Of a stretch of DNA of 64,000 nucleotides, positions 21,886 through 33,272 are shown piece after piece. Numbering within the stretch: the first letter of the stretch is position 1; each line of letters starts with the position of its first letter. Below the pieces are notes generated by a model. That model ran no database searches and was not told where the DNA came from. It saw only the letters and a program-made list of their open reading frames with translations. Both the position numbers and the translations under genes were made by a program. This DNA comes from Pomacea canaliculata (Eukaryota > Mollusca > Gastropoda > Architaenioglossa > Ampullariidae): NCBI RefSeq assembly GCF_003073045.1, contig NC_037601.1, forward strand, positions 10,403,807 to 10,467,806, written 5' to 3'.

Positions 21886-22273
21886 GCCTTCGGAAGCGTG
21901 ACGTCAGCGACCTGGGCAGACCAATCCAATCCAATCCAATACAACTTTATTTATCCACAAGGGCAATTTTAGATAGATGCTGTACTAGCAATGTACATAG
22001 ATATACATGTTGAATAATTCCTTGCTCTCTCTCTCACACACACACAACTACAGTAGGTAACCTTAAGTCACTTGTAGAAGGTCACGGCAAGTAGAGTTGA
22101 GCAAGTAAATGGCAATGTGAAAGCGGTATGGTTTGCTGGTGTGACATTAATACATACTGGCAGTCGGTTTAAGTAAGATTGCATGTGATATTGAGTTGTA
22201 AAAGCAACACACAAAAAATGAGACAAAGAAAGAAGTTAGTCCAGTGCCTTCGGAAGCGTGACGTCAGCGACCT
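21886..22273 (-). mobile_element. Truncated LINE 3' end with 28-bp target duplication
   Basis: The insert 21914-22245 is bounded by identical 28-bp copies of GCCTTCGGAAGCGTGACGTC plus AGCGACCT (21886-21913 and 22246-22273). Read on the minus strand it ends CCCTTGTGGATAAATAAAGT then TGTATTGGATTGGATTGG, an AATAAA-type signal followed by a short-unit tail, as in L2/CR1-related LINEs. No protein segment remains (5' truncated). CT and CA microsatellites lie inside it. Confidence 0.85.
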
Positions 22274-22529
22274 TGCACACTTCCCTTCTAAGCCAACCTC
22301 CGCTTCACTCTTTGACAGCTATGAAACTTGTTCTGGGGGCTAATTGTACAACTTTTAAATACTGTGAAGGGTGGCATAAAGTGAATTGTGACAGGCAAAA
22401 CAGCTCAAGGCCTTAAACTGATGACAGGTCAAGGTAAAATCAATGAGGGCCCATCCAACGCAAGCGAGACGATGTTTCTACAAGTAAGTTAGATTGCAAA
22501 GCTTTGTAAGCTTCGCCTGTGAAGGCGAG

Positions 22530-24193
22530 ACCGCATTATTCTAGGTATTCAGGACGATGAAACTAGAAAGCAACTACTACAAATTGCTGAGCTTACTCTA
22601 AAGTCTTGCATAGACATATGCCGTGCGTCAGAAGCTATCCACAAGCAGCTGAAATCTCTTAAATCTGAGCTGCCTCTGACAACATCCGACACTCCCCTTG
22701 TTAATGAGGCATGTGCTGCTATCTCCAGGTCCAAAAGGGACCACTCCAAGCCCACCTGCAAATTCTGTGCACAAAAGCGTGTCATGAAGAAGGAAGTCTG
22801 CCCTGCTTGGGGTCAGACATGCTCTAAGTGCCAAAGACAGAACCACTTTGCTGTCAGGTGTCCCAAGAAGTCTGTCAGGAGAGAAAAGAAACATCTATAT
22901 TGTGCTAAACACAGTATATCGTCTGATGAATCCTCCAACTCCCCTACAGACGACTGCTTCTCTTTCTCATCAGAGGAGGAACTCGTGAGCGCTATTGGCT
23001 CCAAGAGGCTAAAGAAAAAACTCAAGAAGAAAGTGATCAAGGCAAGGATGATCATTGCCGGCACAAAAGTTGCATGTCAGGTCGACTCTGGCGCTAGTGT
23101 CAATGTCATTCCTGAGAAGTATGCCAAACATGCGCCCATCTCACCTACCAAAACCAAATTAACTGTCTACAATGGCACATCTCTTGCTCCTAAGGGAAAA
23201 ACCATACTGACAGTTAAGAACCCCATGACAGGAAAGTCCTACCATGTCAGGTTCCTTGTTGTTGAGAAGAATCTCACCCCATTGCTGGGAAAGAAAACTT
23301 CTGAAAAGATGGGGTTAATCACTGTGAACTATGAAAATTTTGAGAGTGTTGACAAGATCACAACGACACCAAAGTCACCTGTACCTATGGACTTACCATC
23401 TTCACACATCCTGGACGCATACCCAGATCTGTTCAGTGAGACCCAGGGCAACCTACCTGGTGTTGTACACCTTGAAGTTGACCCGACTGTTCCACCTGTC
23501 ACAGCTCCTAGTGGAAGGGTACCTCGTGCAATGAAGGACAAGCTCAGCAAGGAGTTGAAAAGATTGACGAAAAGAGGAGTAATCACACCAGTGGACCAAC
23601 CAACTGACTGGGTCAGCCGGATGGTCCTTGCGACAAAGAAGTCAGGCAAGCTGCGGGTATGCATTGACCCTCGTCCTCTCAACAAAGCACTCAAACGAGA
23701 ACGGTATCCCCTGCCTATTATGGAAGATATCCTACAAAACTTAGCAAATGCTAAACTGTTCTCCAAACTCGATCTCACGGATGCCTACTGGCATGTCCAT
23801 CTAGATGAAGAGTCTAGTCTACTGACAACATTCCAGACTCCATACGGACGTTACAGATGGAAACGACTACCATTTGGAACTTGTGTAAGCTCAGAACTGT
23901 TCCAGAAGCGGTTGAACATAGCTCTTGAAGGCCTTCATGGAGTGATTGGTGTTTCAGAGGACATCGTCATCTATGGTTCAGGACACACAACGGAAGAATC
24001 ATCCGTGGATCATGACAAAAACCTCATTGAGCTGCTCAACAGGTGTCGATAAATCGGTATAAAACTAAACAAAGAGAAAGCCGAGATCAGGAAGACAGAA
24101 ATCACATTCCTTGGTCACAGGATCACTAGCGAAGGTCTGAAGATTGACCCAGAAAAGGTGAAGGCAGTCCTTGACATGCCGAGACCAAGCAAC
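22530..24193 (+). mobile_element. Ty3/gypsy retrotransposon fossil
   Basis: A broken Ty3/gypsy element. Parts visible in order are the end of gag with a zinc knuckle, an aspartic protease region and the first part of the reverse transcriptase. Both LTRs, RNase H and integrase are not seen here. The element stops where an RTE-type LINE on the opposite strand begins. It is clearly incomplete, with a few breaks and large missing parts, but most of the remaining region is fairly well preserved, suggesting moderate age. Confidence 0.88.
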
Positions 24194-25085
24194 GTACTAC
24201 TACTACTATTCCTCTTCGTGCATCAGGTTTGGGCGGCCTTGTTTTCTTCGGCCGCAGTGCGACTCTGGAGAGGTCTGCTGTCTGCTGGCGAAGCACATGT
24301 CCAATCCATCGCCAACGCCTTCATTGAATCTGCGTGGTGATGGACTCCGTTTCAGCTCTTCGGTGGAGTTCTTCGTTGGTGATGGTATTTGACCAAAAGA
24401 TTAACTTAAGTAGGCATCTGTTTTGGAAGACGTCAAGCTTGTTACTGATGTTTTTTGTCTTCCATGTGCTCCTGAGTGAGGCGAAGGCATGGCTGGCTTT
24501 CACCAGTCGGGCTCAAATCTCCACCTCCGCATCCCCGATGATTGATATTTTGGACCCAAGATAGGTGAAACTGTCAACTTCCTCAATCTCTTCCATTCAG
24601 TTTGATGCTGTCTTGGTCTCTGGCGTTCACTCTCATACTTTTAGTTTTCCTTGCGCTGACCTTCAAGCCAAGGTTTCAAGCTGTTTCTGAGGAGGAATTT
24701 GGTTTTTCTGCATGTCTTGGTGGAGATGCGACAACAGGGCAATGTCTACAGCGAGGTCTAAGTCTTCCAGCGTTGTTGTCGCTGTCATAGTCATGGTCCA
24801 ACTCTACTCACTGTCCGTGGAAGTCTTCATGATCCAGTCCATGGCGAGGATGAAGAGGAACAGCGACAGAATGCAGCCCTGCTTCACCGCAGTACTGACG
24901 TTGAAGGGGTCTGTGAGCTCTGTGTCACAGACAACCTGTACAGCATATTGCAATGACCTGAAGTTTTGCATAAACTCCGTAATGCCTCAAGATCTTCCAT
25001 AAAGACTCGGCGAATGCTGTCAAAAGCCTTCTCCAGATCGATGAAATTGATGTACAGAGGTGTGTTCCACTCGTTGCTTTGTCGC
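24194..25085 (-). mobile_element. RTE-type LINE fragment inserted in the gypsy fossil
   Basis: The minus strand encodes pieces of a non-LTR reverse transcriptase: LYINFIDLEKAFDSI at the 5' side, a middle in several frames, then RSTWKTKNISNKLDVFQNRC and the C-terminal RRRW-like end before GHVLRQP. The pattern (IFNSxV, INRCLRRI, SNEELxxR, RRRWxWIGH) matches the LINE family often annotated as craniofacial-development-protein-2-like. The 3' end is a (TAG)n tail read on minus (24195-24209). Numerous frame changes. The assignment to RTE rather than a neighbouring clade is tentative. Confidence 0.7.
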
Positions 25086-25878
25086 AGAATAAAGATGTAT
25101 TCGGAGCATTTCAGTTACCTGAAATGTAGCCATTGACAAATACATAGCCTGTGTTCAGTTAAAGTTTGTGTTTGATTCAGATGATGCATAATTTAACAAT
25201 TGAAAGGAAAAGTATACACACACATCGATGGAGGAGTTCGTTGCATTTACAAAGTGTCTACACACTACACATTCACTGAACACGGTGAATCGAACACACA
25301 AAATACAATGTCGTTGACCAATGACAAGCATTAGTAATACCAGAGGTTAACTTGGCTAAGTTACACAGCAATTGGTCAGTTACAAAACAAAACTGGACAT
25401 CGTAAAATAATGAATAGCGTGATAATAAAAAATTTCCTAGTTTCCTACATCTAGTCTACGACCATATCAGTAATAAGGAGGAAAAAAAAATTAAATTAAA
25501 AAAAAAAAACAAAAAACTTTAAACACACTACAATGCTAAGGAATGTCACATCATTGAAATTTCGTGCGCGCCGAACGGCGCTTGCTGTTCGCTCTGCAAC
25601 CGATTACTCGCTTTCCACGTGCAGAGCGTTCACCGGATCGGCACGGACACGCTCCATTTTTTGCTGTACCACCCCTACCTTGTGCCACGCCCCCCTTCAA
25701 CTTTTCCAAGAACTAGTAAATTGCATTGATTTCAAATGTCTCTCCCTTTTGGTTGATGCAGTTTCACACACCGTTGTTGATTGATGCAGTTTCAAAAACT
25801 ATTGTAGACTTACATAGTAAAACTCAGAAATCAGGAGCAAAAAAAAATTTTTAAATAGCCTAAAAACGTGGAGGCACG
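25086..25878. other. No recognisable gene
   Basis: AT-rich DNA with A-runs near 25484-25512. No exon or element end identified. Confidence 0.35.
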
Positions 25879-26412
25879 GACTGATCCGTGACACACTAGG
25901 CACGTGCCTAGGGGCGCAGCTCCTTGAGGGGCTGCAGAATTTTGCACTTTTTTTTTTAACCTAGCATGTCCCTGGTTGACGGGTTGTTAACAGATGGGTG
26001 CAGGGGCGCTTGACGGACAATAGCGCTCCCCTAGACCACCTATCTGGAGAAGGGAGGCGTCGGTAGCAGGCCTGACGAGAGGGGGGGACAGGGGGGTCTG
26101 GTGTACCCGGGCCCGCGGCTGTCAAGGGGGCCCGGCCTTGGTCAGTAGATTTTTTTTTCTTCTTCTCCTTTTCTTTTTCTTTTAAAGAAAGGTCTAAGGA
26201 CAGAACACCCAAGCATTACACATGCAGAAGTTGAGTTTCAAGTGTAGATATTGAGATTCGAATTGTAAACATACATTATATACTGGGAAAATAATTTACG
26301 ATTACAAGTACAAGGGGCCCGGAGAGGTCGTCTGTCCCGGGGCCCGGGCTGGCTCTCGGCGGCCCTGGTCGGTAGCATGGGTGCCTAGGGGCGCCAACTG
26401 CAAACGCCACTG
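25879..26412. mobile_element. hAT-type composite fragment
   Basis: GTGCCTAGGGGCGC occurs near 25913 and again near 26382. The right side finishes GCAAACGCCACTG, the inverse of a CAGTGGCGTTTGC hAT end. Inside lie a second set of GGGCCCGG/CCCGGGCCC-rich ends (about 26095-26140 and 26315-26370) suggesting one hAT-like element within another. Another scrap with GTACCCGGGCCC lies near 26730. No coding sequence survives and the left outer end is unclear. Confidence 0.55.
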
Positions 26413-27239
26413 ATGACAGCCAGTGTGACTGATGCTGTAGAAGAATAATGATATATAATAAGAATGGATTTGTAAAGGATTTCCCTGTATGCATGTACTG
26501 CATTGTGGGATAGATAGCACAGAGTATAGATTCTTTTGGTGTTTAGCTTCATATTTTGACTATTAAAGCATGTGGTTTGTCATCATCCTCTAGCTGTCAG
26601 AAGATATTCAATTGTTTGATTAAACGATACTTTAAAACGGCAAACAAGAAAGAGCACTGTACGTAGAACTCTCTAGCACGCAGGGATGACAATAGGGAAG
26701 GACCGTGAAAGTGGAGGCTAGGGCTGCTGTACCCGGGCCCACGGCTGTAAAAGAGGCCCAGTTTCAGTCTGTGCAATGTATTGTCATTATCTATTTAGTG
26801 GGGGGGGGGATTTTTTTAAATCTTTAGGGAAAATATCATAGCATTACACTCAGCTTCATGACAGCAGTGTGCTATTCTCAGTCTTCTCAGACCAGGCCGA
26901 AGGGGCGGAGAATGAGTGAAATGGCGGATGGGCGCTGAGGAGGCGTAAGCTGCACTATGACTTTAATTCTCGTCACGCTGGAAACAGGAATGTTAAAGTT
27001 CTAATGTCTAAGACTCTAAGTCAAACAGGCCTAACAAAACAATGCATCTATGGAAAATAATTGTTACATTGCTCGAACGCTGGAAACATAACTGTTCTCA
27101 TTTAACATGGCATTCGAAATGCGTGCACGTGTAAATGGATTATTTAACCAACGGAAATATCCCAAAACTTTAATACACATTCAGTTATACTGTTGGCTGT
27201 ATATCAGAAGAATAATTTTGCTGAATTAGCACCTACTTC

Positions 27240-28190
27240 TAGGGCGGCTACGATAATACACAGCTTTATCAGTCAGCTCCACTCCTCAGTAAACTCTCTG
27301 GACTACTCAGACGACACAGGAATGCCTAGCTGACGTTAAGTCCTGGATTTTCCAAAACAGACTGCAACTGAATAATGACAAGACTGAAACTGCTACTTAC
27401 TTGTCCAAAATAATTTCTTAATGATCCTTCTCTCCATCAGTCTCTGTCTAACAACTCGATCACATATTCCTTTCTCTACCTCTGTCCGCATCTTGCAAGT
27501 TATCCTTCATCAGTGATTGTCATTTTATCAGCATATTTCTCCTGTCTGCAGAACTGCTTCTCTTGAACTTCGTAGGATGAGTAGCATTCGTCACTATCTC
27601 ACCATTGATACAACAAAAACTCTAATCTGTGCCTTTGTGCTGTCGAGGATGGACTATTGTAATTCCCTTTTAGCTGGAATTTCCAAGTATCGATCTTCTT
27701 GACAGAATTCAAAGGATCAAATTTATGCTTCTCGTGTCATTTGCAGATCCTCTAGATATGAACATACATCACCTATCATACTTTTCAGTGGGTGCCAGCT
27801 TACAAAATTTCCACTTTGACTTATACTCTACCGTTTCTGGAACTAGATCCTCGATCGGTACCTTTCCGAACTCGCTTCCATCTCTACACCCGCACGACTT
27901 CTTTGCTCATCTCCTGACACCAATTAAGTCTCTGCGAATCCCACTAAGACAAAGACGTGTGGACAGAGCTCCTTCTCCTACCAATCGCCATCAGCTTGAA
28001 ACGGATAACCCATCAGCCTTCGACACTGATTCTTTTACCACCTTAAAACTTAAGACTCGTATTTTCATAACTACGATAAATTAGTTCACTGGGACCCTGT
28101 CCCGACCATGAGCTTGCATAACGTCTGTCTGTAATTTAATTGTATATGAGTATATGCTGTAGAAGTGCGCGAGTCTGATATATGGGCATG
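27240..28190 (+). mobile_element. L2-type LINE fragment
   Basis: Translated pieces in several frames include DDTQLYQS, RLQLN-like text, RHYLTIDTTKTLICAFVLSR and MDYCNSLLAGISKY, followed by a degenerate tail. This order (active-site FADDTQ region, then AFVxSRLDYCNxLL) is characteristic of CR1/L2-clade reverse transcriptases. The same segment occurs at 54180-54260 in the LINE at 52545-54930. The 5' part is missing and at least five frame changes are present. Confidence 0.75.
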
Positions 28191-28379
28191 ATCGTTGATG
28201 ATTTCAGGGCTTCTGCTAAGGCTAAATTCTTTGGGGTCCCAGGGACCCCTTCTTCAGATTTCTAAGGGGTCCCAGGCTAACTTTAAGGGGTCCCTTTACT
28301 AAGTTGAAAAAAAAAACCCCAACAAATCAACTACTTTGTTCAACTGCCTTTCAGGCACACAAAGCACTAAAATGTCTAG

Positions 28380-28511
28380 TCAGAAACGGAGAGATTTCTG
28401 TGCCATGAAGAGTGTGCAAGCATCTGTGATGAGCTTATGCTCACTGTACTTGGGGTGCTCACTTTCTTTCCTGTTCTGAGACGATGATTTCAACCACGCT
28501 GTCAACGACAT
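28380..28511 (-). pseudogene. hAT-related gene start, relic
   Basis: Reads MSLTAWLKSSSQNRKESEHP, then SEHKLITDACTLFMAQKS before stopping. A second copy at 41960 starts MLTAWSKSSSQKRKESEHPK. The two share wording and leader sequence, so they come from one transposon family. Only the N-terminus is present in both. Confidence 0.6.
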
Positions 28512-29579
28512 CTTGGGAATGTTGACGTATGAAGATGGCGGATGGGTGGTACCTACTTTGTTTTCGGTCTTGCCTGATGGATTATTGCTGCTTACCGAGG
28601 CTTCGCTGTCGACTTTAATTTGTAGTGTGCCTGGCTGCAACAGCTTGGATGTGCTGTTCTTTCATTCTGGTGACCTCGGTTTTGGTTCTGTTATGTGGGA
28701 GATGATCAGTGGTGACCGTTCTGTGCAGATTCATCTTTACTTTCGTTCAATGGATTGTTTGTCGTCGTTCTGCTTCAGATCGCTCATGTGTGAATATATG
28801 TGATATACTGATATACTGATCTGAGAGTGAATTTTCTCCGAGTGTGGTGCCTGCAGACGGTGGTTGTGGATATGTGGTCTTATTTTCCTTTATTCACATT
28901 TATTTTTGTCTGTGCTTCAGTACCTAGTCCGCTGCGTTTCTACGTCATAGTACATTGTCGTCACTGCTGACATCACCGCGTGACTTCGAACTATATCACT
29001 GACCCACTTCATGCTGTGCTTTTGACCTGTGTATATCCAACACCAGGTTATTGGCAATTGTTACCCTTTCCGTCCATCCGTCCATACTTCCTATAATTAA
29101 TAACCACCGTATACGTCACAAAAGGGGCGCTTCACACGGGGCGACTCAGACGCGTGTGTTCAGCTGGCATAGTTTTTACGTTTGTTCACCTGTTTCAGCC
29201 CTGTTGGAGGGACTATTTTTCGTTTTGGAAGTTTTATGAAAGATTCAGGATGCGTGCTGTGTTGCTGCTGGACGGTTTGGTGGTGGTGGCAGTTGTTTTC
29301 TGTGCATTCAGAGTTGGTGTTGTTGCTAGCACACCGGGTCAACATGGCGACCGATATCCAGACGCTCAATCGACATATTTCTCACGCCCAAGTATCTGCC
29401 ACGTGAGTTTGGACTGGTGTGTATCACTGTTGTGTATGCGCACCCAACAGCGACATTGTCACGCGCCGCCACGGGATCGCCGAAGTTGTCTGATCGCTAC
29501 AGTCACTTAGCCCAGATGCTCCTATAACTTTGTACTTGGTGATTTTAATAACTGGGGTTGTACGATCTGCTCTGCCTGC
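28512..29579. other. Unassigned insert within the hAT composite
   Basis: About 1.1 kb between the hAT gene start and the LINE fragment. Open frames on plus (for example 28513-28803 and 29154-29510) have no recognisable domain. Confidence 0.3.
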
Positions 29580-30153
29580 TTTCAAACAATATGTAACTTG
29601 TAATACCCGTCTTGATGGTGACCCCGATCGTTGCTACGGCAACATTCCAATGCATTCAAATCCATCAGCTCCCTCAAATCGGTCAGTCCGATCACAACGC
29701 TGTACGTCTTATTCCTGACTACAGAGTAGATTATGCAAACAAACTGAATGCATTTTATTGTCGCTTTGAGAGGGATGATGTTGGGGAGGAGTTATTTAAT
29801 GTGATTTCTGCACTGGAGGAGAGAGTAGGGGAGGAGCAGCATGGGAGCGAATTGGATGACTTTGTGATTAAGGAAAACACTGTTTTATCCCTTTTTAGAC
29901 GGGTGAATGTGAGGAACGCATGTGGCCCTGATGGTATTTGTGGAAGAGTGTTGAAAAACTGTGCGACTCAGCTGTCTGGTGTTTTTACTCAGTTGTTCTC
30001 TTGGTCTGTAAAAGTGAGTACTGTACCAAATATCTGGAAAAATCCATCATTTGTCCTGTTCCTCGAACCAAAATCCTCTATTGCCAGTTGTCATACAACG
30101 TCATATAATTTCTCCTAGTGAGATAATAAAGTTCCATTGAATTGAATTGAATA
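29580..30153 (+). mobile_element. Internally deleted CR1/L2-type LINE
   Basis: The end of the endonuclease (LPAFKQYVTCNTRLDGDPDR and SDHNAVRLIPDYR) is joined almost directly to the pre-RT region (NKLNAFYCRFERDD, NACGPDGICGRVLKNCATQL, SGVFTQLFSWSV), then to a 3' untranslated end with AATAAAG and a (TTGAA)n tail at 30133-30150. The polymerase core is absent. The same protein segment is found on minus at 51300-51560 in a related LINE. Such short copies with both a tail and a large internal gap are unusual for simple 5' truncation. Confidence 0.75.
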
Positions 30154-30723
30154 GGTTAGAACTCTTCCCGGTAAGGGGGGGGGGGAAACTGAGTGCAAGG
30201 GAAGTAACTCTCACCTTATAGCAGACGACAATAGATTGGGCTACGATGTAAGACACTACACTTACCCAATTTTGTATCTGTTCTTCGCTTAAATTTGAAG
30301 GGGTCCCCTGGGACCCCATTGACGAAAATTGAAGGGGTCCTCCGAACTTTTAATGCGTACTGCACGCAATTTTTTGCGTAAGCAGAAGCCCTGCTTCACA
30401 TACACTTAGACACTAATGCAGGATCCAACAAATGGTGTGGATTTGCATAAATATCAAGGTAACACACACACACACATCACCACTCTCTGCTTTATTTATA
30501 AGAAGAAAAGGAATATGCAGATTATCAATAGAGCAGGATGATACAGTGTCACTTCTGAATACAGTCCTGACTGTCGCTGAATTTAGCAGTTTTAATCTGA
30601 TTATAAAACAAGCAACATGAACATTCCACCTTGTTCTAATTATAAAAAAACATTCAGTTAAATGAAAATGTTATTTTGCGAATGTTGTAACACTGTAACA
30701 TACAATAGTTGCAATATTTACAG

Positions 30724-31331
30724 GCATAACCCAAGAAACTGAACAAGAAAGCTATGATGAGTGGGCCAACCGCATGGGGAGAGAATACAGGCAACACAAA
30801 GAAAAACAAAAGAAATATTACAGTGGTGGTGTTTCTGATGGAACAAGGGACAAATGTCAACATCATGAGAAAGATCATACAAAGGCAAGTCACCACAGTA
30901 AAAGGAAGGCCGGTGATGAGGAGGCATTGAGTGAGGAAAGGAGAAAAATGCAGAAAAGATACCGCCACGAAGAAGACAAAAATAAAAGGCTTGCCCTGAA
31001 GAAAAATAATTATGAAACAAACTATCATGATGTTCTCCAAGACAAGAGTGGACAAAAACTTGGGTTCCATGATATCCCATGGCCTTGTGAGGATAACATA
31101 GAGAATGTAGTGGAGGTGCTGTTTTGTGATCTCCCTGAAATTCTAGATCCTGGTCTAAGAAAATATTTAAGAGAACAGCAAGTTCGATGGCACCCTGATA
31201 AGTTTATGCAATGCTTCTCTGACAGACTAGCTCCTGAAAGCACAGAGCAGGTTCTAGAAAGAGTCAAAGCAATTTCTCAAGCTGTCAATAGTAGAGTAGA
31301 GACAGTTCTGTCTAAAACAAAACAATGTTAG
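30724..31331 (+). CDS. NFKBIL1: NF-kappa-B inhibitor-like protein 1, terminal exon
   Basis: The exon opens after TTTACAG (AG at 30722-30723) with a split codon and reads ITQETEQESYDEWANRMGRE, then a long charged Lys/Glu-rich helix, FHDIPWPCEDN, YLREQQVRWHPDKFMQCFSD and VKAISQAVNSRVE before TAG at 31329-31331. DIPWPC and the R-x-x-Q-V-R-W-H-P-D-K-F block, which looks like half of a J-domain, are hallmarks of the NFKBIL1 C-terminus. Family knowledge: NFKBIL1 is a nuclear ankyrin protein linked to restraint of innate NF-kappa-B signalling and to pre-mRNA splicing. The ankyrin exons should lie upstream but were not found. About 200 codons, intact. The 3' end is convergent with LRSAM1. Confidence 0.88.
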
Positions 31332-31549
31332 GTACATAGTATGATAGGTGCACGCAATGAGCATTTCATGGTCCTTTGTATATGTGTGTGTTTGCGATGC
31401 CATGTGTGTCTTACAAAGTGTCTAGTTTTATAGAGGTCAGGAGTATGTTCCTACTCATCTGAACAAGAGAGACTAAATGCTAATCATAATATATAAAACT
31501 TATCTAGGCAATTTTTTGATCAGCAGCTTTAAATATGCAAGATATCTTG

Positions 31550-31555
31550 AATAAA
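31550..31555 (+). terminator. Poly(A) signal for NFKBIL1
   Basis: AATAAA 219 bases after the NFKBIL1 stop, the first such signal downstream, giving a short 3' untranslated region. Confidence 0.6.
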
Positions 31556-31589
31556 CTGTTGTGCATGAACTTGTTTTGACAGTGACTAT

Positions 31590-31996
31590 TGTATAAGGTT
31601 TGTCAGTGGCTAGTGTATAAGTTTTGGTTCTGGGTCCAAAGTATTGTTAATTTTGGTCTATTGAGCGCATCTGTATATAAGCCTAACTCACTAATTTTTT
31701 TTAAATCTCTGCTTTTTTCACAAATAAGCCCCACTGATTTATAAGCCACAAATATATATGACTTGAAAGCTACATCGTAGGCATTTCGTCTCGTTTTTGG
31801 CTTGATGAGGGCATGTGCTTCAGCAACTGATCTGAATGCTTCAGTTGGATGCGGCTTTGATTTAAAAATATGTACATGTAATATGGCAACAACATTAATA
31901 GTTAACATATTAACATAAAGATTATTAAACAATCAGAATCGGAAAAATTCATAAACAAGCCAAAGTCATGGCTTATAATCCAAAATTTAGGGTATT
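31590..31996 (-). mobile_element. Tc1/mariner-like element fragment
   Basis: The right end, read on minus, begins TACCCTAAATTTTGGATTAT then AAGCCATG, and internal units GTGGCTTATAAATCAGTGGG recur; this 'plain GCTTATA' end is typical of a widespread TA-targeting MITE group. On minus a relic frame gives KPKTRRNAYDVAFKSYI, resembling the helix-turn-helix start of transposases (R-R-x-Y-D-V-A-F-K). The left end is not visible, so the copy is truncated. Confidence 0.55.
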
Positions 31997-32909
31997 CACA
32001 AAGCAACACTCCCAAGCACATTGAAGAAAAAGACACCAAAAGAACAAACTCTTCAACATCCAAGTAACATTTCAGGAGATGAAACTTTCAAGCTAATAAA
32101 GAATACAGCATATCAAAAAAACAAATTTGTATGAAATGCTCAAATGGCTACCAGAAAACAAAACTTGTCAGAAAACTCTACAGCCTCACGGGAATATGCA
32201 GTCATCATACCAATCCCAAACCAGACAACACACTCCTAGCTTCATACAGACTAACGCATAAGTTATGTTTTTGAGAGAAAATCTAGAACTATACTTTTTG
32301 TAACCAAAATAACATGCAATCAAATTTCAAACACTTTTTCATCAAAAATCATCTCCCCAGGTATACACCACAAAGGCTTTCTAAAGGTACACAGTGAGCA
32401 CTCATGGAAAAGTCACCGACTAAGCTGGCTACATTGACATCACCAGGAAAAATTTATAAAAGAAATTTTTTTTAAAAACCAAACACACATTTCCCACTTT
32501 TGTTTTGGAAACAAAACAAAGAAGGCACTTTGTCTCTTTATTCAATATTTTCACTACCTTAGAGGCTTAAACTGTTTTACAGTTAAGTATTTTCTGTTCC
32601 TTCTGATAGGTCTCTTCTATCAATAGCTGCACAGTCTCTATGCTTTTGTGTATTATTACACAATCACAAAAATGACACAAAGCTACAATAATTAGTGACT
32701 TCTTTGACAATTTTTATTCTGAAAATATTCTCTCCTATCTGTTAAATACAAGTAATCATTAATTTTGTATCACACCATATAAAACTGAGCAGATTGGACA
32801 AACTGGCAACAAAGAACAGTTGCTTTATTTCATTTACTGTGCAGTATAAATACATTTGAATGGAAACATGTATTTTTATGATACTTAAATCAAAGGGCGG
32901 ATAAAACAC
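31997..32909. other. No recognisable gene
   Basis: AT-rich sequence between the MITE fragment and the LINE target site. No exon, RNA gene or repeat end recognised. Confidence 0.4.
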
Positions 32910-33272
32910 CATTGATTTGGCGGGGTGAGCGATGATCATGGTCGAGGTAGGACGCGTCTGTACCTCGGGGTAAAAGAGTGCATTTATTTACCTAAACAAA
33001 ATCTTCTTATGGCCTGTGTTGGTGGATCAGCACATCTGGGATGCAAGTCTGTAGATTGTGTCTAAGAAAATCCCATGGATAACAATTTTTTTTCAGTGAA
33101 ATTATGGTAAAACAGTAGAAACTGGGGCAAGCCAGTGAAATTGGCGGCGAATTGTGATCACCTAACTAGAGGGCTGCTGAGCAGTGTGGGGTTACCCTGT
33201 GGGGTTTCTTACTACTGTTTTTTTAAAATATTTGTTTGTACGAAAGACTAATGGGTCCAAAAAAGATAAACG

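Larger units (their letters stand above)
28205..30393 (-). mobile_element. hAT-ended composite element
   Basis: The left end is CAGGGCTTCTGCTAAGGCTA with GGGGTCCC repeats, and the right end is the inverse, finishing GCGTAAGCAGAAGCCCTG. A 174-bp MITE with the same ends lies at 60668-60841. Inside, on minus, is the start of a hAT-like gene (28380-28511) whose 5' leader appears separately at 30156-30250, so about 1.6 kb of other DNA (28512-30155) including a shortened LINE has entered between them. Flanking 8-bp copies do not match, so the unit may be rearranged. Confidence 0.7.

Noticed and set aside
30654-31080. Long hydrophobic minus-strand frames over the NFKBIL1 exon
   Set aside because: They are antisense shadows of a Lys/Glu-rich coding exon.
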